Positions 8,162-17,658 of a stretch of 37,692 bases of DNA are shown piece after piece. Under the pieces are notes generated by a model. It was given only the letters and a program-made list of their open reading frames with translations. It had not been told where the DNA came from and searched no databases. Source of the stretch: Photobacterium pectinilyticum (GTDB lineage: Bacteria; Pseudomonadota; Gammaproteobacteria; Enterobacterales; Vibrionaceae); NCBI RefSeq assembly GCF_024357955.1, contig NZ_JANEYT010000046.1:1-37692 (forward strand), read 5' to 3'. The position numbers were made by a program, and so were the translations under genes. The stretch's first letter is position 1. Each line of letters opens with the position of its first letter.

Positions 8162-8203
8162 AAAACACAAAACACAAAACACAAAACACAAAACACAAAA
8201 CAC
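8162..8203 (+). repeat. Six perfect copies of a 7-bp tandem repeat
   Basis: The unit AAAACAC is repeated six times without error. It lies in the region upstream of gntR. Perfect short repeats change copy number by slipped-strand pairing. Seven bases is not a codon multiple, but no gene spans it, so any effect would be on promoter spacing. Confidence 0.9.
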
Positions 8204-8931
8204 AGATTATGTTATCGCATACCACTATTGTATGACTAATGAAGAATCCATATGCAACGTGCAAATAAACGATTGAAAAATCAACACCTCCTCACATTTA
8301 TCATTTAGTAATATAGACGTAAAAAACACCCGCCCCAATTAATGACAAATCATTTACTGTTTTCGTTTACACATGAAGATAAGTGCTACTATACGTTTGA
8401 TTTATATCACTTATAATTATGCCTTATGTCACAAAACAAAAAATATACAACAAAGAAAAAATATCTGTCAAAAAATAAAACACCAAAACATAAAATGTTG
8501 TTTATAAAGAAAAAACACCTAACCCCCACCATTAACAATAACTTCCTGCATTTTAAATAAGAGTACTACAGCAATGATAAAAAAACAGGAGAATTTCATT
8601 AACAATCGGGATTTAACTATTATAAGTAATACACATTTATCGCTATACAAAAACAGGCTACACCCCTTATTTATATTGACATATGTTGTATTTGAAATTT
8701 CTAACAACCATAAAAAGCGTCATCTATTCTGATTTAGTATAGATATAATGGTATTAACTAAATATATGCTTTCCCGTATTAAATCCCCCCTAGGATAACG
8801 TTTACATTAGCTCAAAGTAGATCACATTATTCCTAACTCACCACAGTATAGAATTGTTGCCATGAAACGACAGGACGAAGTGGTATATCGCTTTTAATAA
8901 AAATAACATCTACACAAATAGGATTAGGTGA
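8204..8931. other. Long AT-rich spacer between gntR and mglB
   Basis: About 730 bases without a credible gene. The sequence is strongly AT-rich and full of A runs up to about 8700, after which it resembles a promoter region for mglB. Short frames here (for example minus strand 8519-8707, with a hydrophobic C-terminal part) lack ribosome sites. A CTAGGAT/ATCCCCCC patch and the operator-like boxes at 8793-8829 are the only ordered features I see. Confidence 0.6.
8793..8829 (+). promoter_or_regulatory. Candidate mgl control region (GalR/S-like half and CRP half-site)
   Basis: AGGATAACGTTTACAT (8793-8808) carries one complete GalR/GalS-type half-site, CGTTTACA, but a poor left half. TAGATCACATT (8819-8829) is a full right half of a CRP site. 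Known: E. coli mgl is controlled by GalS and CRP. No GalR/GalS gene is in the window, so the assignment is tentative. Confidence 0.35.
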
Positions 8932-9912
8932 ATGAAAAAACTTACCGTATTAGCCGCATTATGTGCAGGGATTGCTTTTGGTACGCCAGCAGTAGCGAAG
9001 ACAACATTGGGATTCACTGTATATAAATACGATGATAACTTCATGTCAGTTGTTCGCCAGGCCATCGTCAAGGAAGCAGAGTCCGATGGCGATATCAGGC
9101 TGCTGATGAACGACTCCCAAAACAACCAATCGATGCAAAATGATCAAATCGATGTATTACTGGCACGTGGAGTAAAAGCGTTAGCAATTAACTTGGTCGA
9201 CCCTGCTGCAGCCCCTGTCGTCATTAATAAAGCAAAGATGGATGGAGTGCCGATTGTTTTCTACAACAAGGAACCAAGCGCAGAGGCATTAGCCAGTTAT
9301 GATCAAGCTTTCTACGTAGGTACCGACTCTAAAGAGTCAGGAATTATTCAAGGTGATTTGATCGCAAAACATTGGCAAGCTAACCCAGAGTGGGATACCA
9401 ATGGTGATGGCGTTATCCAATATGTTCTTCTAAAAGGAGAGCCAGGCCACCCTGATGCTGAAGCACGTTCATCTTATGTCATCAAGACTCTTAATGAAGA
9501 ACACAACCTTAAGACTGAAGAACTGCACCTTGATACTGGCATGTGGGATACCGCAATGGCCAAAGACAAGATGGATGCATGGATTTCAGGACCAAATGGC
9601 AAAAGTATTGAGGTTGTCATTGCTAACAATGATGCAATGGCCATGGGTGCCATCGAATCACTAAAAGCGGCTGGTCGCTCTGAGATTCCTGTGTTTGGTG
9701 TCGATGCGCTTAATGAAGCACTTGCCCTTGTTCGTTCCGGTGAAATGCAAGGTACAGTACTAAATGATGCGAATAACCAAGCAAAAGCAACTTTTGAGTT
9801 AACCCGTAACCTAGCCAATGGCTTACCTGCCGGTGAGGGTACTGAATGGGTTATTGATAACAAAGTGGTACGAGTACCCTATGTTGGCGTAGACCTCTCA
9901 AACTTGAACTAG
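8932..9912 (+). CDS. mglB: Galactose/glucose ABC transporter, periplasmic binding protein
   Basis: Periplasmic D-galactose/D-glucose receptor of the MglBAC importer, also a chemotaxis ligand carrier in enterobacteria. It is 326 residues; a signal peptide ends near residue 22 (TPAVA before KTTLG). The family's EF-hand-like calcium loop is intact: DTNGDGVIQ at residues 155-163. Sugar-contact motifs are visible, including the DDNFMSVVR region near the N-terminus, [12 protein letters not shown] (169-180), [17 protein letters not shown] and [10 protein letters not shown] good ribosome site (ATTAGGTGA) precedes the ATG. A hairpin with a T run follows the stop, which would favour expression of this protein over the membrane components. 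Confidence 0.95.
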   Translation: MKKLTVLAALCAGIAFGTPAVAKTTLGFTVYKYDDNFMSVVRQAIVKEAESDGDIRLLMNDSQNNQSMQNDQIDVLLARGVKALAINLVDPAAAPVVINKAKMDGVPIVFYNKEPSAEALASYDQAFYVGTDSKESGIIQGDLIAKHWQANPEWDTNGDGVIQYVLLKGEPGHPDAEARSSYVIKTLNEEHNLKTEELHLDTGMWDTAMAKDKMDAWISGPNGKSIEVVIANNDAMAMGAIESLKAAGRSEIPVFGVDALNEALALVRSGEMQGTVLNDANNQAKATFELTRNLANGLPAGEGTEWVIDNKVVRVPYVGVDLSNLN

Positions 9913-9924
9913 CCTTTCTCCCTT

Positions 9925-9954
9925 GGTGAAGAGCCTTGCTCTTCACCATTTTTT
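9925..9954 (+). terminator. Attenuating hairpin between mglB and mglA
   Basis: A perfect 9-bp stem (GGTGAAGAG/CTCTTCACC) with a CCTTG loop, then A and six T residues. It has the form of a full terminator inside the operon and probably lets only part of the transcripts through to mglA and mglC, matching the excess of binding protein usual in ABC importers. Confidence 0.75.
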
Positions 9955-9974
9955 ATTCCGAGAGCACACACAAT

Positions 9975-11486
9975 ATGAATTCAGAGCACCAGTCACAATG
10001 GCTGTTGGAGATGACCGGGATAAGTAAATCATTCCCGGGTGTAAAGGCGTTGGATGATGTTTCCCTGAAAGTTCGCCCCCACTCAATTCATGCATTAATG
10101 GGCGAAAATGGGGCGGGCAAATCAACATTGTTGAAATGCTTGTTTGGTATTTACGAAAAAGACGAAGGTGAGATCCTTTTTCTTGGTAAGAAAATTAATT
10201 TTCATTCCTCAAAAGAAGCATTGGATAATGGCGTTTCCATGGTTCACCAGGAGTTGAACCAGGTATTACAACGTACCGTGATGGATAATGTCTGGCTGGG
10301 CCGCTACCCCAAAAAAGGGATTTTTGTCGATCATGACAAAATGTATCAAGATACCAAGGAGATTTTTGACGAACTAGATATCGACATCGACCCGTGGGCA
10401 AAAGTATCAACGTTATCGGTATCACAGATGCAGATGGTTGAAATAGCCAAAGCTTTTTCTTATCAGGCAAAAATCGTCATCATGGATGAACCGACTTCTT
10501 CTCTCACAGAAAAAGAAGTCAACCACCTGTTTACCATCATCAAAAAACTCAAAGACAAAGGCTGCGGCATTGTCTACATTTCCCACAAGATGGATGAGAT
10601 ATTCTCCATCTGTGACGAAATCACCATACTGCGTGATGGCCAATGGGTAAACACCCGCCCACTCAAGGGGTTAGATATGGATCAAATCATATCTATGATG
10701 GTTGGACGAGAGCTCACCCAGCGATTCCCCAAAAAAGAAAATGTGCCAAAAGAAGTGATATTGAATGTCAAAAACCTTACCGCACAAAACCAGCCTTCCA
10801 TTAACGATATCAGCTTTGACCTCCACAAAGGTGAAGTGCTGGGCATTGCTGGCTTAGTCGGGGCGAAAAGGACGGATATAGTTGAAACCCTATTTGGTAT
10901 CAGGGAAAAGAGCTCAGGCCAAATCCTACTTCATGACAAAGAGGTACTAAACCGAGACTCCCACGAGGCGATTAATAATGGTTTTGCTCTCGTCACAGAA
11001 GAGCGGCGTTCAACCGGGATCTACAGCGGCTTGGATATCACCTTCAACTCCTTAGTTGCCAATATAGAAAGCTATCGCGAATCGTATGGTTTTTTGAGCA
11101 ACCGCAAGATGAAAAGTGATACCCAATGGGTTATCGACTCGATGAGCGTCAAAACCCCTTCGCACAAAACGGCCATTGGCTCGTTATCGGGCGGTAACCA
11201 GCAAAAGGTTGTTATTGGCCGCTGGCTGCTTACTGAACCAGAAGTCCTAATGATGGACGAACCGACCCGGGGAATCGACGTTGGGGCCAAATATGAAATT
11301 TATCAACTGATTAATGACCTGGCGAAAAAAGATAAAGGGATCATTATCATTTCATCGGAAATGCCAGAGTTACTAGGTATCACTGACCGGATACTCGTCA
11401 TGAGTAATGGGCAATGTGCCGGTATTGTTAACACCAAAGAAACCACCCAAAGCGAAATACTTAATTTAGCTTCAAAATATCTTTAA
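9975..11486 (+). CDS. mglA: Galactose/methyl-galactoside ABC transporter ATPase
   Basis: Cytoplasmic energising subunit with two fused ABC domains, 503 residues from the chosen ATG (E. coli 506). Domain 1: Walker [10 protein letters not shown], signature [14 protein letters not shown], Walker [10 protein letters not shown]. Domain 2: the degenerate Walker [17 protein letters not shown] typical of MglA, signature [15 protein letters not shown], Walker [17 protein letters not shown]. An in-frame ATG at 9936 would lie inside the terminator hairpin; the ATG at 9975 matches the family N-terminus ([18 protein letters not shown]). It precedes mglC by 11 bases. Confidence 0.95.
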   Translation: MNSEHQSQWLLEMTGISKSFPGVKALDDVSLKVRPHSIHALMGENGAGKSTLLKCLFGIYEKDEGEILFLGKKINFHSSKEALDNGVSMVHQELNQVLQRTVMDNVWLGRYPKKGIFVDHDKMYQDTKEIFDELDIDIDPWAKVSTLSVSQMQMVEIAKAFSYQAKIVIMDEPTSSLTEKEVNHLFTIIKKLKDKGCGIVYISHKMDEIFSICDEITILRDGQWVNTRPLKGLDMDQIISMMVGRELTQRFPKKENVPKEVILNVKNLTAQNQPSINDISFDLHKGEVLGIAGLVGAKRTDIVETLFGIREKSSGQILLHDKEVLNRDSHEAINNGFALVTEERRSTGIYSGLDITFNSLVANIESYRESYGFLSNRKMKSDTQWVIDSMSVKTPSHKTAIGSLSGGNQQKVVIGRWLLTEPEVLMMDEPTRGIDVGAKYEIYQLINDLAKKDKGIIIISSEMPELLGITDRILVMSNGQCAGIVNTKETTQSEILNLASKYL

Positions 11487-11497
11487 GGACATAAAAT

Positions 11498-12526
11498 ATG
11501 GAAATTGCAAAAACACTCAAGCCACCTAAAGATATTAAATTTGCCAATTATATTAAAGAAGGTGGAATATATGCAGTATTGCTGATACTGCTAGCCATTA
11601 TTATTATCCAAGAACCTTCTTTTTTAAGTCTGCGTAATTTTAGTAATATCCTGACTCAGTCTTCAGTTCGCATTATCATCGCCTTAGGGGTCGCAGGGCT
11701 GATTGTCACTCAGGGCACCGACTTATCTGCTGGGCGCCAAGTTGGCTTAGCTGCGGTTATTTCAGCGACTCTGTTGCAGAGTGTCGATAATGTCAACAAA
11801 GTCTTTCCGGGGCTTGGTGATATACCACTGGTTGCCGTTATTATTACCGTCTGTGCTATCGGTGCGGTAATTGGCCTTGTTAACGGGATCATTGTCGCCT
11901 ATCTAAAAGTAACCCCATTCATTGCCACACTTGGCAGCATGATCATGGTGTACGGCCTCAACTCACTTTACTTTGATTCTGTGGGGGCTTCACCAGTTGC
12001 CGGGTTTGACGCTCGCTTTTCTAGCTTTGCCCAAGGCTTCATCCAGTTCGGTGATTTCAGGCTATCTTACCTCACCTTCTATGCCGTGATTGCCATTATC
12101 TTTGTCTGGGTACTGTGGAACAAGACGGTTTTTGGCAAAAATATCTTCGCTATTGGCGGTAATCATGAGGCAGCCAAAGTCTCCGGGGTCAATGTTCCTA
12201 TTACCTTACTAAAAATCTACGCGCTTTCCGGGGTATTCTACGCCTTTGGCGGTATGTTAGAAGCCGGTAGGATAGGCAGTGCGACCAACAACCTTGGCTT
12301 CATGTATGAACTTGATGCTATCGCGGCCTGTGTTGTGGGCGGTGTGTCTTTTGCTGGCGGTGTCGGCAGTGTAAAAGGGGTGGTCACAGGGGTACTGATA
12401 TTTACCGTCATCAACTACGGTATGACCTACATCGGTGTTAGCCCATATTGGCAGTACATTATCAAAGGCGGCATTATCATCTTTGCCGTGGCGCTGGATT
12501 CAATGAAACACGCCAGCAAGAAATAA
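11498..12526 (+). CDS. mglC: Galactose/methyl-galactoside ABC transporter permease
   Basis: Inner-membrane permease of the MglBAC importer, 342 residues (E. coli 336), with eight to ten hydrophobic segments and the BPD_transp_2 fold of sugar ABC permeases. Diagnostic stretches include LIVTQGTDLSAGRQVGLAA, VTPFIATLGSMIMVYG, FAIGGNHEAAKVSGVNV (the ATPase-coupling loop with the EAA-like glycine) and AGRIGSATNNLGFMYELDAIAACVVGG. It starts at ATG 11 bases after mglA with AAGGA upstream and is the last gene of the operon. Confidence 0.95.
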   Translation: MEIAKTLKPPKDIKFANYIKEGGIYAVLLILLAIIIIQEPSFLSLRNFSNILTQSSVRIIIALGVAGLIVTQGTDLSAGRQVGLAAVISATLLQSVDNVNKVFPGLGDIPLVAVIITVCAIGAVIGLVNGIIVAYLKVTPFIATLGSMIMVYGLNSLYFDSVGASPVAGFDARFSSFAQGFIQFGDFRLSYLTFYAVIAIIFVWVLWNKTVFGKNIFAIGGNHEAAKVSGVNVPITLLKIYALSGVFYAFGGMLEAGRIGSATNNLGFMYELDAIAACVVGGVSFAGGVGSVKGVVTGVLIFTVINYGMTYIGVSPYWQYIIKGGIIIFAVALDSMKHASKK

Positions 12527-12682
12527 CGTCTAAACAACGGTTATTTAGACGCAATGATTACCGTCCCGATAAGGGGTATAGAGTAAACTATGCTCATCAG
12601 TGAGTGAAAAGCTCACCCTGGTATGGCTTTATAGGTAGAAACATAACGTACACACTACGTATTAGTGTGTACGTTTTTTTTT
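12527..12682 (+). terminator. mglC 3' region with hairpins and a strong terminator
   Basis: Immediately after the mglC stop an 8-bp stem forms (CGTCTAAA 12527-12534 with TTTAGACG 12544-12551). A smaller GTGAG/CTCAC hairpin lies near 12600-12615. The main terminator is a perfect 12-bp stem (AACGTACACACT at 12645-12656, AGTGTGTACGTT at 12664-12675) followed by seven more T residues. The 120 bases between stop and terminator are longer than needed. Confidence 0.85.
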
Positions 12683-12731
12683 ATAGTTCAATAAACCTGA
12701 TTGCAGCACTTCTTTCTTAGCGTGTGCCTTA

Positions 12732-12780
12732 ATACCAACCTACATAAATATTTGATCAACGACTTATCCAGATTGGTATA
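12732..12780 (-). repeat. 49-bp dispersed palindromic repeat, copy B (inverted)
   Basis: The reverse complement matches copy A at 6901-6949 at 47 of 49 positions; both differences are near the centre, on either side of TTGATCAA. The two copies are inverted with respect to each other and bracket gntR and mglBAC. Confidence 0.8.
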
Positions 12781-12795
12781 ATTCAAAAAGGAGAG

Positions 12796-12864
12796 ATGAA
12801 TTTACCGAGCATCAGGCCAAACAGGTCTAGCTCATTTCTGCCCGTGCGACGTGAAGTCGTATGA
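12796..12864 (+). CDS. Possible 22-residue peptide
   Basis: An ATG with an excellent ribosome site (AAAAAGGAGAG directly upstream) opens a 22-codon frame, MNLPSIRPNRSSSFLPVRRE followed by VV and TGA. It is arginine- and serine-rich with no membrane segment. It lies alone between copy B of the repeat and the convergent tauC. I do not recognise it; it may be a leftover of a larger gene or chance. Confidence 0.2.
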   Translation: MNLPSIRPNRSSSFLPVRREVV

Positions 12865-12932
12865 AACGTTGTTCACCACGGAAGCGTGAACCATCTGTAT
12901 CACCAGACAAACTTATTGTTATAAGTGATTCG

Positions 12933-13931
12933 TTAATACCCTTTCCAAGGCACCAATTTTACCTCTAACCAACGCATGAATAAGTCAAAGGAATAGGCAA
13001 TTAATCCGATGATTATAATGCCTGCGATGACCACATCGGTTACCAGAAACTCAGCAGCGTTAAGCACCATAAAGCCTATCCCTGCTTGGGCTGCAACCAT
13101 TTCACTGGCAACCAATGTTGTCCAGCCAAAGCCAATACCGATACGAAGCCCTGTTAATATCTCCGGCATCGCGCTTTTAATGATCACATGATAAAGCACT
13201 TGGAATTTATTGGCCCCCATCGAGTAAGCCGCTTGGATCTGCTCACTTTTCGCAGATGTTACCCCCGCTCTAGCACTCAGTGCTATCGGTGCAAACATGG
13301 CAAGGAAAATCAAAGTGATCTTACTGGTCTCATCAATACCCAGCCAGATGATCACCAAAGGCAAATAAGCCAGAGGAGGAAGCGGGCGGTAAAACTCAAT
13401 AAGTGGATCTAACACACCCCGCACCCATACATTGGTGCCAATTAATATACCTAGCGGAATAGCAGTCAGTGCCGCCAGAGCAAAAGCGCCGAACACCCGG
13501 GTCAGGCTGGCAGCAAGATGCTCACCTAAAGATACGCCCGAAAAGCCATTCACGGCTAAATCACCTAGCCTGTCGACCACAGACATCGGTGAGGGAAGAA
13601 ACAGAGGTTTAATCCATCCGGAACCTGTCACCAAAGCCCACAAACCAATAAACACAATCACCGAGATAATCGACACAATCCTTGCGTCCCCTTGGCCCGG
13701 CTCACCGTAGTAATTAGGTGCTGTCTCGGTACGCTTTTTCAGTGCCGCTAATAATTTAGGTAGCAAAGGGAGATTACCATCTAAACCCACCGTATCTCGA
13801 TAGTGAGGTCGCGGTGCATTAACCGGTTGAGGAGGAGCCACCTCCTGCAACACCTCTTGTACAGAATCAATCTGTTCGATAGACGTGCCCGTCGACTCTA
13901 CAGCCTCAATATTCGATGCAATATTGCTCAT
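12933..13931 (-). CDS. tauC: Taurine ABC transporter permease
   Basis: Inner-membrane permease of a TauABC/SsuABC-type sulfonate importer, 332 residues. The permease core (about residue 85 onward) has six hydrophobic segments and the coupling loop [32 protein letters not shown]. Residues 1-80 form a long hydrophilic, proline- and glutamate-containing extension that E. coli TauC (about 275 residues) lacks. The start overlaps the tauB stop by four bases (coupled translation). With tpa upstream on the same strand, taurine is the likely substrate rather than alkanesulfonates. No clear terminator follows. Confidence 0.9.
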   Translation of the reverse strand: MSNIASNIEAVESTGTSIEQIDSVQEVLQEVAPPQPVNAPRPHYRDTVGLDGNLPLLPKLLAALKKRTETAPNYYGEPGQGDARIVSIISVIVFIGLWALVTGSGWIKPLFLPSPMSVVDRLGDLAVNGFSGVSLGEHLAASLTRVFGAFALAALTAIPLGILIGTNVWVRGVLDPLIEFYRPLPPLAYLPLVIIWLGIDETSKITLIFLAMFAPIALSARAGVTSAKSEQIQAAYSMGANKFQVLYHVIIKSAMPEILTGLRIGIGFGWTTLVASEMVAAQAGIGFMVLNAAEFLVTDVVIAGIIIIGLIAYSFDLFMRWLEVKLVPWKGY

Positions 13932-14782
13932 GCCGCCACCTCCGGTTTTTCATCTTGGTGAATAATCGACAGCACCTTCTCACGCATCTCGATAAAATCA
14001 GGCATCGATTTCACCGCACGGGCATCTCGGCAAGCCAAAAATCGACGGTTGAAATCTAACTCAAAACTATGGGTGATCCGCCCTGGACGTGGCGACATGA
14101 CGATAAGCCGTGACGCCATAAACAGGGCCTCCTCAACACTGTGCGTGATGAAAAACATCATTTTATTGGTCGCTTGCCAGGCATCAAGTAGTAGCTCCTG
14201 TAAGGTCTCTCTGGTGAGAGCATCAAGTGCACCTAACGGCTCATCCAACAGCAGGATACTGGGATCATTGGTTAGCGCTCTTGCAATACCCACCCGTTGC
14301 TGCATGCCGCCTGATAACTGGTAAACCTTGTGGTGATGGAAGTCTTTCAACCCGACCAGCTCAAGGTATTTGGCTGCTCGATCCAAACGTTCATTTTTCT
14401 CAACGCCTTGCAGTTTCAAACCGAAAGCGGTGTTTTCAATCACGTCCAACCAAGGGAACAGTGCGTGCTTTTGAAACACCACTCCTCGCTCTGCACCTGG
14501 GCCGATAATCTGATCACCAATCTCTCTGCCCATCGTTACCCTTGGCAAGCCTTCTACCCCAGAATTACCCAACGTCAGGTAACCCTTTGATGGCTGGATG
14601 AACCCAGCCATCAAGTTGAGCAAGGTGGTTTTACCACAACCTGAAGCTCCCAGAGCCACGACCAGCTCCCCTTGCTCAATTGTAAGATTGACCCCTGATA
14701 ATGCTTTTACAGGCTCCCCGCCATTGCGATCATCGTAAATAACCGACACATCATGTATTTCCAGCACTTTTTCCTTGTCCAT
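13928..14782 (-). CDS. tauB: Taurine ABC transporter ATPase
   Basis: Cytoplasmic ATPase of the TauABC importer, 284 residues. Walker [10 protein letters not shown] (45-53), signature [15 protein letters not shown], Walker [13 protein letters not shown] and the switch histidine in [11 protein letters not shown] are all present. It is somewhat longer than E. coli TauB (255) because of an acidic N-terminus and insertions around [16 protein letters not shown] before the Q-loop region [12 protein letters not shown], a variant seen in taurine transporters of marine bacteria (from memory). It lies 29 bases after tauA and overlaps tauC by four bases. Confidence 0.92.
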   Translation of the reverse strand: MDKEKVLEIHDVSVIYDDRNGGEPVKALSGVNLTIEQGELVVALGASGCGKTTLLNLMAGFIQPSKGYLTLGNSGVEGLPRVTMGREIGDQIIGPGAERGVVFQKHALFPWLDVIENTAFGLKLQGVEKNERLDRAAKYLELVGLKDFHHHKVYQLSGGMQQRVGIARALTNDPSILLLDEPLGALDALTRETLQELLLDAWQATNKMMFFITHSVEEALFMASRLIVMSPRPGRITHSFELDFNRRFLACRDARAVKSMPDFIEMREKVLSIIHQDEKPEVAA

Positions 14783-14811
14783 GACTGACCTCCATGTTGT
14801 TCCGTGACGGG

Positions 14812-15840
14812 TTAAAGCGCTATTTTTGCTGCATAGCTTGGATTGACGAAAACACTGTAGTCAGGTTGCAGGCCAGATATTTTTTTCTCTTGCAGCAGGA
14901 ACTTCGAGGTAGCTTCCAATGCTTTGACCGCGCCGCCTTCAGCCTGACAACCAAGCCACTGGCAGGACAACTGAGTACTAACATCTGGGAACTCATACAG
15001 GCTCATTGCCTCTGGGACTGTGCTAACTTCACCGCCGGTCAGCTTAGCCACAGACACCGCGATAGGGTGATCAGCAGAGAACCCCTCTTGATTCACTCGG
15101 TACTCCTCATCGGCCTTGGCGATAACGGTTAGGAAATCAGTCATAAAGTCACTGTTTTTACTGGCGAAGGACTTACTTGCAATCAGGCCATCAAAGGTTG
15201 GCTTACCCCATGCACTCAACTGTTTGGATGTGATCAGCACTTGGCCTTCTTGCTTAATCGAGCCTAAAGCCGGATCCCAGATAAAGGCTCCATCGATATC
15301 GCCACGCTGCCAAGCCGCCACAATTGCACCGGGCTGCATGTTAATCAGCTTGACGTCTTTCTCGGTCAGACCAAATTGCTCTAGGGCAAATAACATATGG
15401 AAATGAGTCGTGGACACAAATGGCACACCAAGGGTTTTCCCTTTCAGATCTGCCGGTGAAGTAATACCACTGCCGTTTCTCACCACAAGTGCCTCGGCAT
15501 CAGCGATGTTTTCCATCACCCACACCAGCTCCATATCGATGCCGTTACTGGCCGCGCTGGCAATCGGGCTTGAGCCTGCCACCGTCATATCCACCGCACC
15601 CGCAGCCATCGCCGTGATCGCTTTGGCTCCAGAATCAAACTTTCGCCACTTAATGGTGTAACCCGTTGCTTCCTCGAAGTGTTTTTGGTCAATCGCATAT
15701 TTCATTGGGTTAAACATTCCTTGATAACCCACGGTTACTTCTTTTGCCGCCATGACAGGTGTCGACAGCAATAAAGCACCGGATATTGCACTAACTAAGG
15801 CCACGTTTTTGATGCCAATAGATGCTCGGTTATGTTTCAT
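14812..15840 (-). CDS. tauA: Taurine ABC transporter, periplasmic binding protein
   Basis: Periplasmic taurine receptor, 342 residues. The signal peptide ends around residue 30 (LLLSTPVMA before AKEVTVGYQ). Typical TauA/SsuA features follow: [51 protein letters not shown] and [21 protein letters not shown] lies two codons upstream, but the ATG at 15840 has a better-spaced AAAGGGA. The gene opens tauABC on the minus strand, 266 bases after tpa; a terminator separates it from tpa, so it should have its own promoter, near the inverted repeat at 15906-15927. Confidence 0.92.
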   Translation of the reverse strand: MKHNRASIGIKNVALVSAISGALLLSTPVMAAKEVTVGYQGMFNPMKYAIDQKHFEEATGYTIKWRKFDSGAKAITAMAAGAVDMTVAGSSPIASAASNGIDMELVWVMENIADAEALVVRNGSGITSPADLKGKTLGVPFVSTTHFHMLFALEQFGLTEKDVKLINMQPGAIVAAWQRGDIDGAFIWDPALGSIKQEGQVLITSKQLSAWGKPTFDGLIASKSFASKNSDFMTDFLTVIAKADEEYRVNQEGFSADHPIAVSVAKLTGGEVSTVPEAMSLYEFPDVSTQLSCQWLGCQAEGGAVKALEATSKFLLQEKKISGLQPDYSVFVNPSYAAKIAL

Positions 15841-15905
15841 AATCAATTCCCTTTCACCAGTGGAGTTAGCTCTACCCTACGGAATATCCCCCTACATTCG
15901 GTAGT

Positions 15906-15927
15906 ACCAATTCGCAGCTTAATTGGT
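15906..15927. promoter_or_regulatory. Inverted repeat in the tauA promoter region
   Basis: ACCAATT and AATTGGT form a perfect 7-bp inverted repeat with an 8-base spacer, and the same spot contains TTGGTCCAG (CTGGACCAA on the other strand). The sequence CTGGAC is also part of TauR sites described in alphaproteobacteria (from memory). It is a candidate TauR operator for tauABC. Confidence 0.35.
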
Positions 15928-16053
15928 CCAGATTTGCACCACTAGCAAGCGCACATTAAGTGCAATAGCCAAGATGCATATAGCAATACATCAAACAAGC
16001 ATCAAACACATACCAAACCAACAGGTTATGTGATCAACCGGAGAACAAAGATC

Positions 16054-16077
16054 AAAAAAGGCTGCCAATGCAGCCTT
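16054..16077 (-). terminator. Terminator of tpa
   Basis: A perfect 8-bp stem AAGGCTGC/GCAGCCTT with a CAAT loop, followed on the minus strand by a run of T residues (A run at 16054-16059 on the plus strand), 30 bases after the tpa stop. Confidence 0.8.
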
Positions 16078-16106
16078 CGGTATCAATGAATTAATGGTTG
16101 TTAAAT

Positions 16107-17480
16107 TTAGCGAATGAGCGCTGAAAAGGCACTATCGAGCGCTTCGACAATCCTATCTGCTTCATCTTTAGTCAAGGTCAGCATTGGGCTCAGGCAGAGT
16201 GTGTTGTTGTAATCTCGGAAAGAGCGATTTGTCCGCCCGATCAGCACACCGTGTTGGGCGCACAACCCCACTACCTGCATCGCGATTGTTTCATCCACTG
16301 GCTGACGGGTCACGGGATCCTCCACCAGCTCCAACCCCAAGAATAATCCCTTCCCCCTGACGTCACCAATAATGGGGTAGCGACTTTGCAGGCCCTGCAA
16401 CTGTGCCCGCAGATACTCGCCCATATGGGCAGCATTCTCGACCAAGTTCTCTTGTTCAATGATCCGCAAATTTTCAAGCGCAGCCGCTGGGCCAGCAGTA
16501 CAACCGCCAAAGGTACTGATATCACGGAAAAAGCTTTCCTTTTCAAGAGGCTCATCAGCAAAAAGATCAAAGACCTCATCGGTAACTACGGTGCAGGAAA
16601 TTGCAGCGTAGGCTGACGCAACCCCCTTCGCCATGGTGACAATATCCGGTTGAATACCGTAATGCTGATAGCCAAACCATGCCCCTGTCCGTCCCATACC
16701 ACACACAACCTCATCAACATGAAGCAAGATGTCGTATTTTTGGCATATCGCCTGAACCGCAAGTAAATACCCTTCTGGTGGAGTGATCACTCCACCACCG
16801 GCAGTAATAGGTTCAATAACAACAGCCCCGACCGTGTCTGGCCCTTCACGAAGAATGACGTCCTCAAATGCCTTGGCTGCCAGTTCTCCGTAATTATCAA
16901 CCGGGCCAAACTGGCTGCGGTACTCGCAACAATGAGGAAACTCAATAAACCCAGGGGTAAAAGGTCCATACTGGTTTCGCCTTTCTTCCTGGCCCGTCGA
17001 GCTCAAACAGGTGATGGTCGTGCCATGGTAATCACGTTCCCGGTAAAGGATCTTATGCTTCTTCCCGCCATATTTCTTAGCCGCAATTTGACGGACAATC
17101 TTATATGCCTTTTCATTGGCTTCCGAACCTGAATTGGAAAAGTACACCTTGCCCATACCCGGCATCAGATCCAGTAACTTAGACGCAAACTGTGCCGCAA
17201 CAGGCGTCGCCGCCGTCCCCGCAAAATAGTTAAGGCTCACCAGCTGCGCTTTTACCGCCTCGGCAATACTCTCCCGACCGTAACCGACGTTGACACACCA
17301 AACACCACCTGATGACGCATCCAAATACTGGTTTCCATGAACATCCCACACATCGCTCCCCTGCCCCCGAACCATCATCGGTGCTGTTTGCGTGCCATGC
17401 TGGGTCATATGGTGCCACACGGCATCCTTGTCCATCGCCAACAGCTCATCCTTGGTGTATTGCTGACTCTGTGATTGCAT
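16107..17480 (-). CDS. tpa: Taurine:pyruvate aminotransferase
   Basis: PLP enzyme of aminotransferase class III that moves the amino group of taurine to pyruvate, giving sulfoacetaldehyde and alanine in the cytoplasm. It is 457 residues, as in Bilophila Tpa. Motifs: SNSGSEANEKAYKIVR (cofactor phosphate), YHGTT, VIEPITAGGGVITPPEGY, Asp256 in HVDEVVCGMGRTG and the Schiff-base Lys285 in TMAKGVASAYAA. It diverges from tauR; alanine dehydrogenase, which recycles the alanine, is encoded at 20772-21893. Substrate assignment rests on strong overall resemblance to Tpa plus the neighbouring tauABC and tauR. Other beta-alanine/omega-amino acid transaminases share the fold. Confidence 0.92.
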   Translation of the reverse strand: MQSQSQQYTKDELLAMDKDAVWHHMTQHGTQTAPMMVRGQGSDVWDVHGNQYLDASSGGVWCVNVGYGRESIAEAVKAQLVSLNYFAGTAATPVAAQFASKLLDLMPGMGKVYFSNSGSEANEKAYKIVRQIAAKKYGGKKHKILYRERDYHGTTITCLSSTGQEERRNQYGPFTPGFIEFPHCCEYRSQFGPVDNYGELAAKAFEDVILREGPDTVGAVVIEPITAGGGVITPPEGYLLAVQAICQKYDILLHVDEVVCGMGRTGAWFGYQHYGIQPDIVTMAKGVASAYAAISCTVVTDEVFDLFADEPLEKESFFRDISTFGGCTAGPAAALENLRIIEQENLVENAAHMGEYLRAQLQGLQSRYPIIGDVRGKGLFLGLELVEDPVTRQPVDETIAMQVVGLCAQHGVLIGRTNRSFRDYNNTLCLSPMLTLTKDEADRIVEALDSAFSALIR

Positions 17481-17547
17481 ATCCTGTCACTCCCTGTCAT
17501 TACTTTTCCCCACCATAGGCAAGCCACCCAACACGCCATAGCGCCAG

Positions 17548-17580
17548 TTTTATCTTTTTGTGGGCACAGCTTTTTATCTT
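17548..17580. promoter_or_regulatory. Direct repeats in the tpa/tauR divergent region
   Basis: TTTTATCTT occurs twice (17548-17556 and 17572-17580), with starts 24 bases apart. MocR-type regulators such as GabR bind direct repeats on one face of the helix, so this is a candidate TauR site. The copies are AT-rich and could be chance. Confidence 0.3.
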
Positions 17581-17658
17581 GCTACTCAACATGGCACATA
17601 TCCTGCTGAATACCTTGCAGAAAAGACTATCGATGTTTTAGACGTAAAGGATCCTGCG

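Noticed and set aside
8162..8203. CRISPR array
   Set aside because: The repeat unit is seven bases with no spacers, so it is a simple tandem repeat.
8519..8707. 62-residue minus-strand frame with a hydrophobic C-terminal part, resembling a type I toxin peptide
   Set aside because: No ribosome site before either ATG, no antisense RNA promoter seen, and the region is AT-rich enough for chance frames.
9474..9863. 129-residue minus-strand frame inside mglB
   Set aside because: Mirror frame of a well-supported coding sequence, with Ser/Ala-rich composition typical of antisense frames.
6901..12780. Composite transposon bounded by the 49-bp repeats
   Set aside because: No transposase gene or target duplication is visible, and the repeats are short, palindromic and intergenic, so a dispersed repeat family explains them better.
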